Source: Pseudothauera hydrothermalis
Lineage (GTDB): Bacteria > Pseudomonadota > Gammaproteobacteria > Burkholderiales > Rhodocyclaceae
Length of the DNA stretch: 64,000 nt
NCBI RefSeq assembly: GCF_003345255.1
Contig: NZ_CP029331.1
Span: 2,542,001-2,606,000 of the forward strand
Direction of reading: 5' to 3'
In this document: positions 53,000 through 61,903 of the stretch, piece after piece
Numbering within the stretch: the stretch's first letter is position 1
Layout: each line of letters begins with the position of its first letter
Translations under genes and position numbers: made by a program
The notes under the pieces: model-generated
Seen by the model: the letters and a program-made list of their open reading frames with translations, nothing else
Database searches by the model: none
Told to the model about the DNA's origin: nothing

Positions 53000-55297
53000 T
53001 TACCGGTTATCCATATCGGCGGCCCATCCGCGCAGCGACTTCAGCGAATCCGAGACGCGACCACGCATTTCGGCGGTAACGGTACGCAACTCTTCATCAC
53101 TGCGCACAACCCGGGGCGTAATCATGACCAACAGTTCGGTGCGGGTGCCGTTGTTGGTAGTGGTTGCAAACAAATTACCGAGAACCGGTATGTCTTGCAG
53201 CAATGGCACACCTTGCTTACCGCGTGCGCTATTGTCGCGGATCAGGCCACCCAAGACGACCGTTTCGCCGGAACGCACCGTGACCCGACTGGAGAACTGC
53301 CGCTGTAAAAAACTGCGCTGCCCGGTCGCGGAATCGACCTGACCGACGTCGGTAACCGCTTGCTGCACGTCCATCGAAACCATGCCCCCCGCGTTGACTG
53401 ACGGGGTCACTGCCAGCGCGACGCCGGTGTCCTTGTACTGTATGGAGCTGGTGGTCGTCCCGCCATCCGTTACGGTTGTCGCGGAACGGATAGGCTGCTG
53501 ATCGCCCACTTGAATGGTTGCGGTGTGGTTGTCCTGGACCAGCACACTTGGGCTGGAAATCACGTTAACAAGAGACTTTTCCGCCAGTGCTGACAGGACG
53601 GCGCGAACCTCGCCCGCTGCGTTGACAATTGAATACGAAAACCCCGGATTGACCGGCCCAATGGCATTTGTGTTGCCGCTGGTGAGTTGCCCCCTGCCCG
53701 ACCAGGATCCATGTGTGTCATTGAAGTACCACTGCAGTCCGTAGCGAAGTTCGTCGGTCAACGTAATCTCCACAATGCTGGCTTCAATGAGTACCTGCGT
53801 GGGCGCGACGTCGAGGCGCTTGAGCGCGGCCTCTATCTTTCGATATTCGCTTGGGGGAGCGTAAAGCAGCAGTGCATTGTTCCGCTCGTCGGCGACGACG
53901 CGAATGCTCCCGTCGATAACGGTTTGGGTGAACCCTTCGTCTAGGGCACCGGTGGTGTTGGCGCTACCCGTGCTTTGCGCAACCTGGGTAGCTCGACCGC
54001 CGATGCTTAGCGACCCCAGACCCGGCGCCACCGACCGCTGGGCGCGCTGGGCACTGCTGGTAGAGGTCTGCGTTTCACCACCGAAAATAGCCGTCAACAA
54101 ACCAGCAAGATGCTTGGCGGTGCCGTTTTGTACCGGATAGACGTATAACTGCGACTCACTGCCTCCGGTCCGCGGTTTATCAAGTTTAGCAATCCAGTCA
54201 CGCGCAATGTCCAGGTAATGCGCTCGCGGTGTGATGACCAGCAGTGCGTTCAGCCGCTCGATGCCGACCACTCGCACGACGCCTGCAATGGGCGAAGGAA
54301 GTTGCAATGAAGCATTCTGCCCTGCGGCCTGCGCACTGTTTGGCGAGACTTTTTGACTGCCCCCGGAGGCGCTTTGACCGCCGGTTGGAGCTCCGGCGCC
54401 CAACGTTGTACCGGTTCCCGCAAGCACCGCACGCAAGCCCGCTTCGACCTCTGCGATAGTCGAGTATTGCAGCGGAAAAAGGCCGAGCGACATCCCTTGT
54501 AAGATGTCGATGTCGAAAGTGTTGATGATCTCCAGCCAGCTATCGAGCTGACCGCGTGATCCGGCTAGTACGAGTAGATTGCGAAAGCTGTCAATACGAA
54601 CGAACGCCTCCGGCGCCGCAATCGGTTTGAGAATATCGGCCATTTCGGCTGCACCGACATACTGGAGCGGAACGATAACCATGCTTTGCCCAGCCGACAG
54701 AGTGGAGGTATTCGTGAAAGCCGGCGCCACACCGCGCATGGTCTCCGGCCGACCAACGTGATACACCCCCGCCGCATCGCGCACCACCAGCAAACCGTTG
54801 GCCTGCAAGGCTGATTCGAAGACAGCAAAAACCTGGTCGCGTGGCAAATCACTATGGGTATGAAGCGTGATCGAGCCGCCGATCGGTTGATTGATCGAAT
54901 AGGGCACTTTGAGGATATCGCCAAGAATCGCATGCACGACGTCGGTGACCGGCGCCTGCTCGAAACGCAACGAGACACGACCGCCGCTCAGACGAACAGC
55001 CTGCCGGGGAGGCGGGGCGGCGAACATGCGGTCATTACCACGCAGCAAAACGGGTTCGTTGGCGTTACTCGTGTCGTCTTCTGCCCTTTTGTCCGAGTCA
55101 GCATTCTGCGCAGGCGCGGAGCCAGCAGGTTGCGTGGTCTTGTCTTCGCCTGGCGATTGCGCGGCCGCCTGAACCGAGGCGGGCGCCACCTGCCCCCCTA
55201 GCATTGCTGAAGTACGCGGCTCGGCAGTGCTGGCACAGCCCGCGAGAAAGCTAGAGGTGATGCAAACGATGAGTGCAGGGCGTAAAGCGTAAGTCAT
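53000..55297 (-). CDS. gspD: GspD, type II secretion outer-membrane secretin
   Basis: GspD forms the outer-membrane channel of the type II secretion system. The 765-aa product is a lipoprotein-type secretin (lipobox FLAGC, cysteine at residue 21). N-terminal N0-N3 domains (about 95-500, with GGRVSLRFEQAPVTDVVHAIL) are separated by Ser/Gln/Gly-rich linkers. The C-terminal secretin domain (about 535-745) has VLIEASIVEITL, the SSPSVLVQDN region, and GETVVLGGLIRDN followed by PLLQDIPVLGNLF. A lipidated secretin needs no separate pilotin, as in XpsD-type systems. It is the last gene of the operon, 31 bp after the GspC-like gene. Confidence 0.94.
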   Translation of the reverse strand: MTYALRPALIVCITSSFLAGCASTAEPRTSAMLGGQVAPASVQAAAQSPGEDKTTQPAGSAPAQNADSDKRAEDDTSNANEPVLLRGNDRMFAAPPPRQAVRLSGGRVSLRFEQAPVTDVVHAILGDILKVPYSINQPIGGSITLHTHSDLPRDQVFAVFESALQANGLLVVRDAAGVYHVGRPETMRGVAPAFTNTSTLSAGQSMVIVPLQYVGAAEMADILKPIAAPEAFVRIDSFRNLLVLAGSRGQLDSWLEIINTFDIDILQGMSLGLFPLQYSTIAEVEAGLRAVLAGTGTTLGAGAPTGGQSASGGSQKVSPNSAQAAGQNASLQLPSPIAGVVRVVGIERLNALLVITPRAHYLDIARDWIAKLDKPRTGGSESQLYVYPVQNGTAKHLAGLLTAIFGGETQTSTSSAQRAQRSVAPGLGSLSIGGRATQVAQSTGSANTTGALDEGFTQTVIDGSIRVVADERNNALLLYAPPSEYRKIEAALKRLDVAPTQVLIEASIVEITLTDELRYGLQWYFNDTHGSWSGRGQLTSGNTNAIGPVNPGFSYSIVNAAGEVRAVLSALAEKSLVNVISSPSVLVQDNHTATIQVGDQQPIRSATTVTDGGTTTSSIQYKDTGVALAVTPSVNAGGMVSMDVQQAVTDVGQVDSATGQRSFLQRQFSSRVTVRSGETVVLGGLIRDNSARGKQGVPLLQDIPVLGNLFATTTNNGTRTELLVMITPRVVRSDEELRTVTAEMRGRVSDSLKSLRGWAADMDNR

Positions 55298-55328
55298 CTT
55301 GTTTTCTCGATTGCGCGCAATGCAATGG

Positions 55329-55991
55329 TTACTTCTTGAGCTGAACTGCCTGGTTGGTCTGGACCACTTCCGCCTGCGACTTCTGAGTGCGGGCAGCGAT
55401 GCGAGGACGGTCCGGGTGGTTTTGCCCCTGTTCTTGCGGCTCCGAATTCTGCCCAGAGATATCTTTATCGGAGTTCTCTGGCGCCCCCGCCTTGGGTGAC
55501 ACCGGATGCGATATGGCTGGCTGGGGGAGATACTTGAGTTCGAGCGTGGTGCGACGCCCCCCTGGCCTGGAAAATTCAGCCTTGATCCCTTTGACGGATC
55601 TCAGTTCCCACGGGCCGAGTTTTTCACCCACATGAATCCGCTGGACCTTACCGTCAACCTGAAGAATGCCGCCAGCATCATTACCCGAACCAAATAGCCC
55701 GAGCACCTTCACATCCCGTAGCGGGTCAGGCTCATCCTTGGCAGGGTTTTCGGCCACATCGGCCGGCGGCGGCCGGCGGCTTTCACTGAACACGGGGCGC
55801 GCGGCGAGACTGGGTTCGGGCGGCAGCGCAAACCGCACGCCGGGGGACTCGGGAATCTGATACAAGCCGGCGTCCGGTAGGCGGGGGGCGGGAGGTGTCC
55901 AGCGCTTGTCGCCAGTCGTCCAAATCGTTGCCGCAGCACCAAGCATGGCAACACCCAATGACACGATCAGGTGGACAGGCTTTGACATCAT
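55329..55991 (-). CDS. GspC/XpsN-like periplasmic connector of type II secretion
   Basis: A 220-aa single-span inner-membrane protein (hydrophobic segment about 8-27). It has a proline-rich linker, a small periplasmic homology-type domain (about 90-165: DVKVLGLFGSGNDAGGILQV, VGEKLGPWELRSVKG) and a hydrophilic Gln/Pro-rich tail. The central segment resembles the HR domain of GspC and PilP, which contacts the secretin. Position between gspM and gspD matches XpsN-like proteins of xanthomonad-type systems. Start ATG 55991 overlaps the gspM stop. Family assignment is by domain shape and position. Confidence 0.7.
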   Translation of the reverse strand: MMSKPVHLIVSLGVAMLGAAATIWTTGDKRWTPPAPRLPDAGLYQIPESPGVRFALPPEPSLAARPVFSESRRPPPADVAENPAKDEPDPLRDVKVLGLFGSGNDAGGILQVDGKVQRIHVGEKLGPWELRSVKGIKAEFSRPGGRRTTLELKYLPQPAISHPVSPKAGAPENSDKDISGQNSEPQEQGQNHPDRPRIAARTQKSQAEVVQTNQAVQLKK

Positions 55992-56539
55992 GGCTTCAGA
56001 TGAATGGCGCTCAGCTTCAGTTGAACACGCACTTCACCGGTGTCGGCCGCGCCGCGGCGCGTACGCGCGGGCGTGATGGTATAACCATCTACTTGGATCG
56101 ATGGCGACTGCGCAGCAAATGCCACGAGCAATTCTCGCAGCGCAGCCGGTGACGCACTCAGGGTGACGTTGATCGGTACGATTTCATAGCCGTCTGCGGG
56201 TTGAGGAGGAAGGATTTGGCTACCGCCGACCGTTAGGCCGGAGGCTTCGGCCAGGCTACGCACCCGTTGCTGCAGTTCTGCACCAACCCGGTCGAGCGGG
56301 TAGTCTGCAGGGTAGGCATGGCGCTGCAAATAGCGCTGGGCTCGGGTCAACGCCGCTTCGATTTGGGGCGCGGCTTCGCGTAAGCCGAGCAGGCGGGCAT
56401 GGCGGAAGGCCAGTTCGTCCCGGGCCTGGGCAGCCCAGTCGTATCGGAACATGAATTGATCGACAACGGGAATCAGGGCAACCAGCGCAATGAGCGCAGT
56501 AACCGCTAACGAAATGCGCGCCCGCCGGCTTAGATTCAT
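55988..56539 (-). CDS. gspM: GspM-type inner-membrane assembly protein
   Basis: A 183-aa protein with one transmembrane helix (about 8-27, ARISLAVTALIALVALIPVV), a periplasmic coiled coil (about 40-75) and a small ferredoxin-like C-domain (ADGYEIVPINVTLSASPAALRELL and VQLKLSAIHL). This is the GspM/PilO-like layout; it partners GspL in the inner-membrane platform. I chose ATG 56539 since it gives the expected short cytoplasmic tail; it overlaps the gspL stop by four bases. Confidence 0.86.
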   Translation of the reverse strand: MNLSRRARISLAVTALIALVALIPVVDQFMFRYDWAAQARDELAFRHARLLGLREAAPQIEAALTRAQRYLQRHAYPADYPLDRVGAELQQRVRSLAEASGLTVGGSQILPPQPADGYEIVPINVTLSASPAALRELLVAFAAQSPSIQVDGYTITPARTRRGAADTGEVRVQLKLSAIHLKP

Positions 56540-57615
56540 CGCCCCCCTCCCAATGCGGTTGCACCAGCCTGCGGTACATCCGGCGAAGCTTGGACAGCAT
56601 TCACGTTGCCCCAATTGAATTCAATGGAGAAGGTTTCGCGCCCGTCCGGAGCACGGGTGATTGCACCGGGGGTGCGCACGGCCTCGATGCCCGGTGTTTG
56701 ACCGAGCGCGGCAATGAGCTCGGCAGCGTTCAAGGCTACACCGCCGATGCGCACGGTGTTGCCTGCGACCTCCAGACGGTTAAGATAGGCGGTGTCTGGG
56801 AGGGTTGCGGTCAGCACATCGAGCAAACGGGCCAAGTCAGGGCGCGTTTGTAGCGAGCCGTGTATGGCCTGGACGCGCTGGGCGGCTTGAACCAGCGCTT
56901 CGCGCTGTGCGACCACTGCGGCGGTTTCTTGCATCAACTTCGCGTACTGCGCTTGCGCATCGAACACTTGCTCTCGCTCAAGCATGAAGGGCGCGGCGAT
57001 GAGGGCCAACAGACTCAAGCCGGCAAAAAACACCGCGGCAATAATCTGCATGCGCTGGCGGACAAGCCGGCGAAGACGCACAGATTCCCCAAAGCCGCGA
57101 AGAACGACCGCCTCGCCGCTGTCTGGCATTGCCCAAATTTCGGGAGGTTGCGCAAGATCGAAGCCGGCTGCGGTAATCCGCTCGATGACATGTGGGCGGG
57201 CTGCCAATACCAAGGTTAAGTCGAGATGCCCGTCGGCGCGTCTTACCGAGCGCCAACCCCATACGGTTTGTTCAAAAGGAAATGGCGTATTGGCGATGAC
57301 ATCGAGTTCGATGGCTGCCCGCAGGTCTTCGGCCACGAGGTCAGGTAGTACGAGTTGGCGTACAAGGGTAGCGTCTTCGTCAAGCACGAGCGCTTGAGCG
57401 CTACGCTCAGGGGCGCGGACGCCAACCGCAGGCGGTCGGGTGCCTTGATAAACAACTTGGCGACCGTCAGGCATCCGTACCCGTACCGGCTCAGACGGCG
57501 TCAGCCAAGCAAAAAGCGGCCATTCGAGCGCTTCGCACCATCCCTGCCGAAAATTCCGCCAAACTTTGCCCAAATCCAGTCCGAACAGGGAAAGCGGTCC
57601 AGCGCTATGCGCCAT
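56536..57615 (-). CDS. gspL: GspL-type protein (PilM/PilN-like), recruits the GspE ATPase
   Basis: A 359-aa bitopic protein. A cytoplasmic actin-like, PilM-like domain (about 1-195: ATLVRQLVLPDLVAEDLRAAI) binds GspE, then comes one membrane helix (about 208-228, IIAAVFFAGLSLLALIAAPF) and a periplasmic PilN-like coiled-coil and ferredoxin-like domain (about 230-335). I chose ATG 57615, which gives a typical soluble N-terminus; the frame continues upstream into gspK's end. It lies four bases after gspK and overlaps gspM. Confidence 0.88.
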   Translation of the reverse strand: MAHSAGPLSLFGLDLGKVWRNFRQGWCEALEWPLFAWLTPSEPVRVRMPDGRQVVYQGTRPPAVGVRAPERSAQALVLDEDATLVRQLVLPDLVAEDLRAAIELDVIANTPFPFEQTVWGWRSVRRADGHLDLTLVLAARPHVIERITAAGFDLAQPPEIWAMPDSGEAVVLRGFGESVRLRRLVRQRMQIIAAVFFAGLSLLALIAAPFMLEREQVFDAQAQYAKLMQETAAVVAQREALVQAAQRVQAIHGSLQTRPDLARLLDVLTATLPDTAYLNRLEVAGNTVRIGGVALNAAELIAALGQTPGIEAVRTPGAITRAPDGRETFSIEFNWGNVNAVQASPDVPQAGATALGGGR

Positions 57616-57619
57616 GCGA

Positions 57620-58540
57620 TCACTCCTGCGCAACTGCACGCACGTCCTCGGCCGCGAGCTCACGCCAGGGCAGCCCGCCACGCCCCGAAACCGCAAGATC
57701 GATCCAGAGCACCCGCGAAAGGCGCATTCCGTCTACGGTGCGGGTTGCTTCCATGCGATAAAGGCTGTCAGATGTGGAGGCGAGAAACTGTTGTTCGAGC
57801 GCCGTCGTATCGATGGCGGTTTGATTGACTTGTCGGGCGGCAAGAATGCGGTCAACCGTATCGGAGCGCCCTTTGGCGAGCACCGTCAGAACCCCCGCAG
57901 GGGCAAAACGCGGGTCGACACCAGCCATGCCGCCATGAACGGTAACCAAGCTGCGGATTCTATCATGAATGTCAAGACCGACCCCAAGCACTTGGACGAG
58001 GTCATCCGTGCTCGAAAACGGTCCGCCACGGGGCAAAAACCGGCTGCCGGCAGCAATGTATTGTTCGCTCTCGGCCCCAGAAGGCAGTACGGCATCGTCT
58101 GCATCCCGCCAGTCCAGAATACGGCTGGCCAGCACAACCGCGTCACCTTCGGGCAAGCCGGCGCCATAAATGAACAGGGCCTCTAAAAGCTCGGCCGACG
58201 CCGCATTGAGATTGATAAACCCTGCCGCAGGAATGGCGGTGACATTTAATGTATGACCGGCAAAGTCAACAGAAGAAACAAACGGCCGGTCGGGACGTTC
58301 GGCAGCAAATTTGAGTTGCAAAGCCGCCTGCCGGATAGCGGCATCCCCCATCGCAGCATGCTCTATGAATAATCGTTGATTGACCGCGCCGCGCAGGTCG
58401 GCGCGATTGCCGGCAATAAGCGCGGTTACCAACACACTCAACGCTGCAACCAGCCACATGACGATGACAAGCGCTACGCCGCGGATGGCATAAATGCTTG
58501 CTCTGCGCGAAATACCGAGTACGGCGACGGCTCGGAACAT
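57620..58540 (-). CDS. gspK: GspK minor pseudopilin
   Basis: GspK is the tip protein of the pseudopilus. The 306-aa product has a type IV prepilin-like N-terminus, RG|VALVIVMWLVAALS, with the prepilin cleavage glycine near residue 21. It lacks the usual glutamate at position 5 of the mature chain, as is characteristic of GspK. The large C-terminal globular domain has FINLNAASAELLEALF and PFSSTDDLVQVLGVG, typical of the GspK SAM-like/helix-hairpin regions. It is longer than the other pseudopilins, as expected. Its start is five bases after the gspJ stop. Confidence 0.92.
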   Translation of the reverse strand: MFRAVAVLGISRRASIYAIRGVALVIVMWLVAALSVLVTALIAGNRADLRGAVNQRLFIEHAAMGDAAIRQAALQLKFAAERPDRPFVSSVDFAGHTLNVTAIPAAGFINLNAASAELLEALFIYGAGLPEGDAVVLASRILDWRDADDAVLPSGAESEQYIAAGSRFLPRGGPFSSTDDLVQVLGVGLDIHDRIRSLVTVHGGMAGVDPRFAPAGVLTVLAKGRSDTVDRILAARQVNQTAIDTTALEQQFLASTSDSLYRMEATRTVDGMRLSRVLWIDLAVSGRGGLPWRELAAEDVRAVAQE

Positions 58541-58545
58541 ATGTA

Positions 58546-59226
58546 TCAGAGGTCCGGCAAACCAATGGGTAACGGTTCAATAACCGTCGCGCCGGGGCGC
58601 GGCTGATCCGCGGTGTTAAAGAGTGATATGACCAGCGGCGGCCAAGGGCGGCCGCGCACAGAGAGCGCAAGATAAAGCTTGTCTGGCAGCACGGGTTCGT
58701 TTTCCCATTGGTCCGACCAACTCGCCTCACCTACTCCCAGGTAGCGTATTTGGATATGGGTGATGCCATCGAGCAATATCCGCGGCTCGAAGGCTTCCCA
58801 GTCCGGGGCCTTATCCGGTCCGCGATAAGCGGCCATGAATAGCACCAGCCGCTGATCTTCGCCTGCGTCGGGTTCAAGTTGCAGCCGCAGGTGCATCAGC
58901 CCACCCACACCATGACGCGCGGGCAATATCCCCAGCCACTGCAGCGCCTGCGCACCGCCCCGAAACCAAACCCCTTGCTCTTTGGCATCCTGCGCCGCGC
59001 GCAACTCGGGCGAGGCACTGGCAATGGCACGACGCAGCAGCGCACTGACAAGGCGCAGATCATCGTTGACGAGCGTCTGCGCCTCGAGGCGTTCGCCAGT
59101 CTCACCCAAACTGCGCAATGCACCAAGCAAGCCAAGTACGATGAGGGTTAGCAGCGTGAGTGCAACGACAACTTCGATCAGGGTAAAACCGCCACTCAGC
59201 TTGTGAGAAAAGCGCTGCAACGTCAT
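58546..59226 (-). CDS. gspJ: GspJ minor pseudopilin
   Basis: A 226-aa minor pseudopilin of the pseudopilus tip complex. It has the prepilin motif G|GFTLIEVVVALTLL (cleavage before F, with the key glutamate at mature position 5). The beta-rich C-domain includes LRLQLEPDAGEDQRLVLFM and IQIRYLGVGEASWSDQW. The length is right for GspJ. Start ATG 59226 overlaps the gspI stop by four bases. Confidence 0.92.
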   Translation of the reverse strand: MTLQRFSHKLSGGFTLIEVVVALTLLTLIVLGLLGALRSLGETGERLEAQTLVNDDLRLVSALLRRAIASASPELRAAQDAKEQGVWFRGGAQALQWLGILPARHGVGGLMHLRLQLEPDAGEDQRLVLFMAAYRGPDKAPDWEAFEPRILLDGITHIQIRYLGVGEASWSDQWENEPVLPDKLYLALSVRGRPWPPLVISLFNTADQPRPGATVIEPLPIGLPDL

Positions 59227-59627
59227 GGTTCGGCTCGCTCCGGTACCAACGTCGACAGCACGGCCTCACGTCGCCGCTGTCCTTCGCTCCATTCCACCCG
59301 CGCCTCCAAGCGCCGCAGATTCTGCGGTGGCAACGGGTCCAGGGTTAATGGGTAAGGCTCGCTGGAAAGACTCCAGTCGAATTCCCCGTTTGCCGTTGAA
59401 CCGCTGAGCCGAATGCCCTCGCGCGGGACGGCGCTGTTTAGACTCAGCAGCGATTGCGCCAAGATGAGGGCGCGGGTATTGCGGTCGATTGCCTGAGCGC
59501 CGCGCACACTACCGCCCGCGGCGTGATACAAAACGCCTAGCGCAATCGCCATGATGGTGAAGGCCACCAGGACTTCGAGCAGCGAAAACCCGGATACATG
59601 TCTGGGCGAAATCTGCCTGATGCTCAT
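59223..59627 (-). CDS. gspI: GspI minor pseudopilin
   Basis: A 134-aa minor pseudopilin that nucleates the tip complex with GspJ and GspK. The prepilin leader SG|FSLLEVLVAFTIMA is complete, followed by a short C-domain (EFDWSLSSEPYPL, LRRLEARVEWSEG). I chose ATG 59627 because it overlaps the gspH stop by four bases and gives a short leader peptide; the frame opens 13 codons upstream inside gspH. Confidence 0.9.
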   Translation of the reverse strand: MSIRQISPRHVSGFSLLEVLVAFTIMAIALGVLYHAAGGSVRGAQAIDRNTRALILAQSLLSLNSAVPREGIRLSGSTANGEFDWSLSSEPYPLTLDPLPPQNLRRLEARVEWSEGQRRREAVLSTLVPERAEP

Positions 59628-60103
59628 TGCTCCAGGGATCGTTGCACGAAGCGGCCCAGCAACCAATCGACCTGGATGCGCACGCCCCCTCCTGCAGAAC
59701 GGAGGATGTCAATTTGCCCGCCGGTTGAACTGCCATCGGGGTAGAAGCGGATAGCGCCGGCACTTTGCCCGCCTTCCGTGGCAGCGACTAACAACCTGAG
59801 TTCGATTTGCTCCGGATAAGGCGTCAACTTGCCTTCGACACCGTACAGACGCTTGTCCAGCTCGACCTGGAAGGCAACATCCCGCCCCCAGCGCATGGCC
59901 TCCAGGCGAGCAAGTTTGAGCCCAGTCAATACATGGCGCACTGCGGCGCGGTATTGCATCGTCTCGTACGCCTTGGCCACGGCAAACGGTGTGCTGACGA
60001 TCAAAAGCGCGACAATTGCCAGCACAACCATCAATTCCAGCAGGGTGAAACCCCGGATCGAACTGGCTCCATAAAGCGGAGAGAATACCCGCTGAGCACT
60101 CAC
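59624..60103 (-). CDS. gspH: GspH minor pseudopilin
   Basis: A 159-aa pseudopilin with a leader of about 18 residues ending RG|FTLLELMVVLAIVALL and a C-terminal domain with LEAMRWGRDVAFQVELD and AIRFYPDGSSTGGQIDI, the GspH (FimT-like) signature. It sits between GspG and GspI/J/K in the assembly. ATG 60103 overlaps the gspG stop. Confidence 0.92.
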   Translation of the reverse strand: MSAQRVFSPLYGASSIRGFTLLELMVVLAIVALLIVSTPFAVAKAYETMQYRAAVRHVLTGLKLARLEAMRWGRDVAFQVELDKRLYGVEGKLTPYPEQIELRLLVAATEGGQSAGAIRFYPDGSSTGGQIDILRSAGGGVRIQVDWLLGRFVQRSLEQ

Positions 60104-60537
60104 ATCCAGTTGCCAATATCGGCGTTTTCGCCGTCACCGCCGGGGGCGTTGTCGGCACCGTAGGTGTAGATGTCGATGTCGCCGTGCCGTCCGGGGACTT
60201 CGTAGCGATAGGGGTTGCCCCAGGGGTCGGCGGGCACGCCGCCTTTGCGCAGATAAGGGCCATTCCAGCCGGCAGGCGCACTGGCCGGACGGGTGACCAG
60301 CGCATCGAGTCCTTCTTCGCGCGTGGGAAAGCGCCCCATGTCGAGTTTGAAAAGTTCGGCCGCCTGTTCGAGATCCTTGATCTGCACCGCTGCGGTCTTG
60401 CTCTTAGCTCCGCCGAGCTGGTTGAGCACGCGCGGACCGACCAGACCGGCAAGCAGTCCAATGATGGCCAGAACGACGAGAATTTCCACCAGGGTAAAAC
60501 CCAGGGATGAGCGAGGGGAGAAACGAAAGCGGTTCAT
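60100..60537 (-). CDS. gspG: GspG major pseudopilin
   Basis: GspG forms the pseudopilus shaft that pushes substrates through the secretin. The 145-aa protein has leader LG|FTLVEILVVLAIIGLL and the family hallmarks LDMGRFPTREEGLDAL, GPYLRKG and DPWGNPYRY, plus the aspartate-rich C-terminal calcium-binding loop (DIYTYGADN). Length is standard. The upstream 112-bp gap to gspF is the largest inside the operon and could hold an internal promoter for this abundantly needed subunit. Confidence 0.95.
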   Translation of the reverse strand: MNRFRFSPRSSLGFTLVEILVVLAIIGLLAGLVGPRVLNQLGGAKSKTAAVQIKDLEQAAELFKLDMGRFPTREEGLDALVTRPASAPAGWNGPYLRKGGVPADPWGNPYRYEVPGRHGDIDIYTYGADNAPGGDGENADIGNWM

Positions 60538-60649
60538 TGAATGTCCAGAAATCAGATAGGGCGAAGACCGGGGAGAAATTTTAAGTCAGTCAGGCGCCGG
60601 ACTGTTCTACATGGCCGAACCGTTGCATTTGGAGAGATTTCATCCGGTA

Positions 60650-61903
60650 TCACAGCGCCAGGTCATTGACTGAAAGTATGCCCAGCAGAATGGAGACGAT
60701 AATCGCCGCAATGACCGCGCCCAAAAGCAGGATGAGCACTGGTTCGAGCATGGTTAAGGCGCGCTTGACGCCAGCCTGAACCTCGGCATCGTGCACGCGC
60801 GACAGTTCGAGCAGCATGGCATCGAGGCGGCCGGTTTCTTCGCCCAGCCGCACCATGTTGAGCGCCAACGGGGTAAAGAGGCCGGTATGTTGCAAGGCAT
60901 CGGCAAGACGTCCGCCTTGTTTGATCGCGCCCGGCACGTTGGACATGGCTGCGCGCAGAGGCAGATTGCCTAACGTATCGCTTGCAATCTTCAATGCGCT
61001 GACAATCGGCACGCCGTTGCCAAGCAGGGTGCCCATCGTACGGGAAAAACGGGTCAGTTCGTATTTGCGCAACACTTCGCCGAGAATCGGCATGCGCAAT
61101 AATCGACCATCCAGCCACTGCCGGCCGCGTGGCGTGGACAGCCAGCGACGCCCAAACCATACGCCCGCTGCAGCAGCCAGGGCGATCAACCACCCCCATG
61201 CGGCAACCACATCCCCCAATACGATGATGATACGGGTGGGCAAAGGCAGCGCGTCCCCCATGTCCGCGAACAGCGTTTCAAATTGCGGCACGACGAAGCC
61301 GAGCATGAGCACGACCGATACACAGGCCACCGTAACCAGAATGGCCGGGTAGATTAGCGCAGAAATGACCGATTCGCGCAGGGCTTTGACCCTTTCCAGA
61401 TGCTCGGCGAGCCTGGCGAGTACTTCACCGAGGTTGCCGCCGGCTTCGCCCGACCGAAGCATGCTGATATAGAAATCGCCAAAAAGTGCCTGATGCGGCT
61501 GCAGCGCCTGAGACAATCCTTTCCCCCCTTTGACTGCTTTGAGCAGGTCCTGCAGCAGGGTAACCATCGAGGGTTTTTCGGTCATATCGATCAGCACCCG
61601 CAAAGCACGATCCAGCGGCAGCCCCGCACGCAGCATGACCGCTAATTCCGCGGTCAAGCGATGTATGTCCGCGTGGTCCGGCGCACGCCGGGCGGCGAAC
61701 CCGCTTAAAGCCGCTTTGCTTGCCGGCTTGTGCGCAACGAGCCGATCGGTGGCAGGTTGCGCCCCATCCGATTCTTCCAGGCGAATGGGAGTGAGCCCCT
61801 TGGCGCGTAGCTGACGCAGGGCAGCTTCACGTCCGGCAGCCTCGACCGTGCCGTCGAGCATCTTGCCGGCCGCGTCCGCGGCGCGGTAGATATACTCAGG
61901 CAT
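60650..61903 (-). CDS. gspF: GspF inner-membrane platform protein
   Basis: A 417-aa polytopic protein anchoring the assembly platform. N-terminal cytoplasmic region MPEYIYRAADAAGKMLDGTVEA, two T2SSF repeats (about 80-200 and 280-400, the first with LAVMLRAGLPLDRAL, GEAGGNLGEVLARLAEHLE, the second with LLGNGVPIVSALKIA, GEETGRLDAMLLELSRVHD), and three membrane helices. It overlaps the gspE end by eight bases. Confidence 0.95.
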   Translation of the reverse strand: MPEYIYRAADAAGKMLDGTVEAAGREAALRQLRAKGLTPIRLEESDGAQPATDRLVAHKPASKAALSGFAARRAPDHADIHRLTAELAVMLRAGLPLDRALRVLIDMTEKPSMVTLLQDLLKAVKGGKGLSQALQPHQALFGDFYISMLRSGEAGGNLGEVLARLAEHLERVKALRESVISALIYPAILVTVACVSVVLMLGFVVPQFETLFADMGDALPLPTRIIIVLGDVVAAWGWLIALAAAAGVWFGRRWLSTPRGRQWLDGRLLRMPILGEVLRKYELTRFSRTMGTLLGNGVPIVSALKIASDTLGNLPLRAAMSNVPGAIKQGGRLADALQHTGLFTPLALNMVRLGEETGRLDAMLLELSRVHDAEVQAGVKRALTMLEPVLILLLGAVIAAIIVSILLGILSVNDLAL

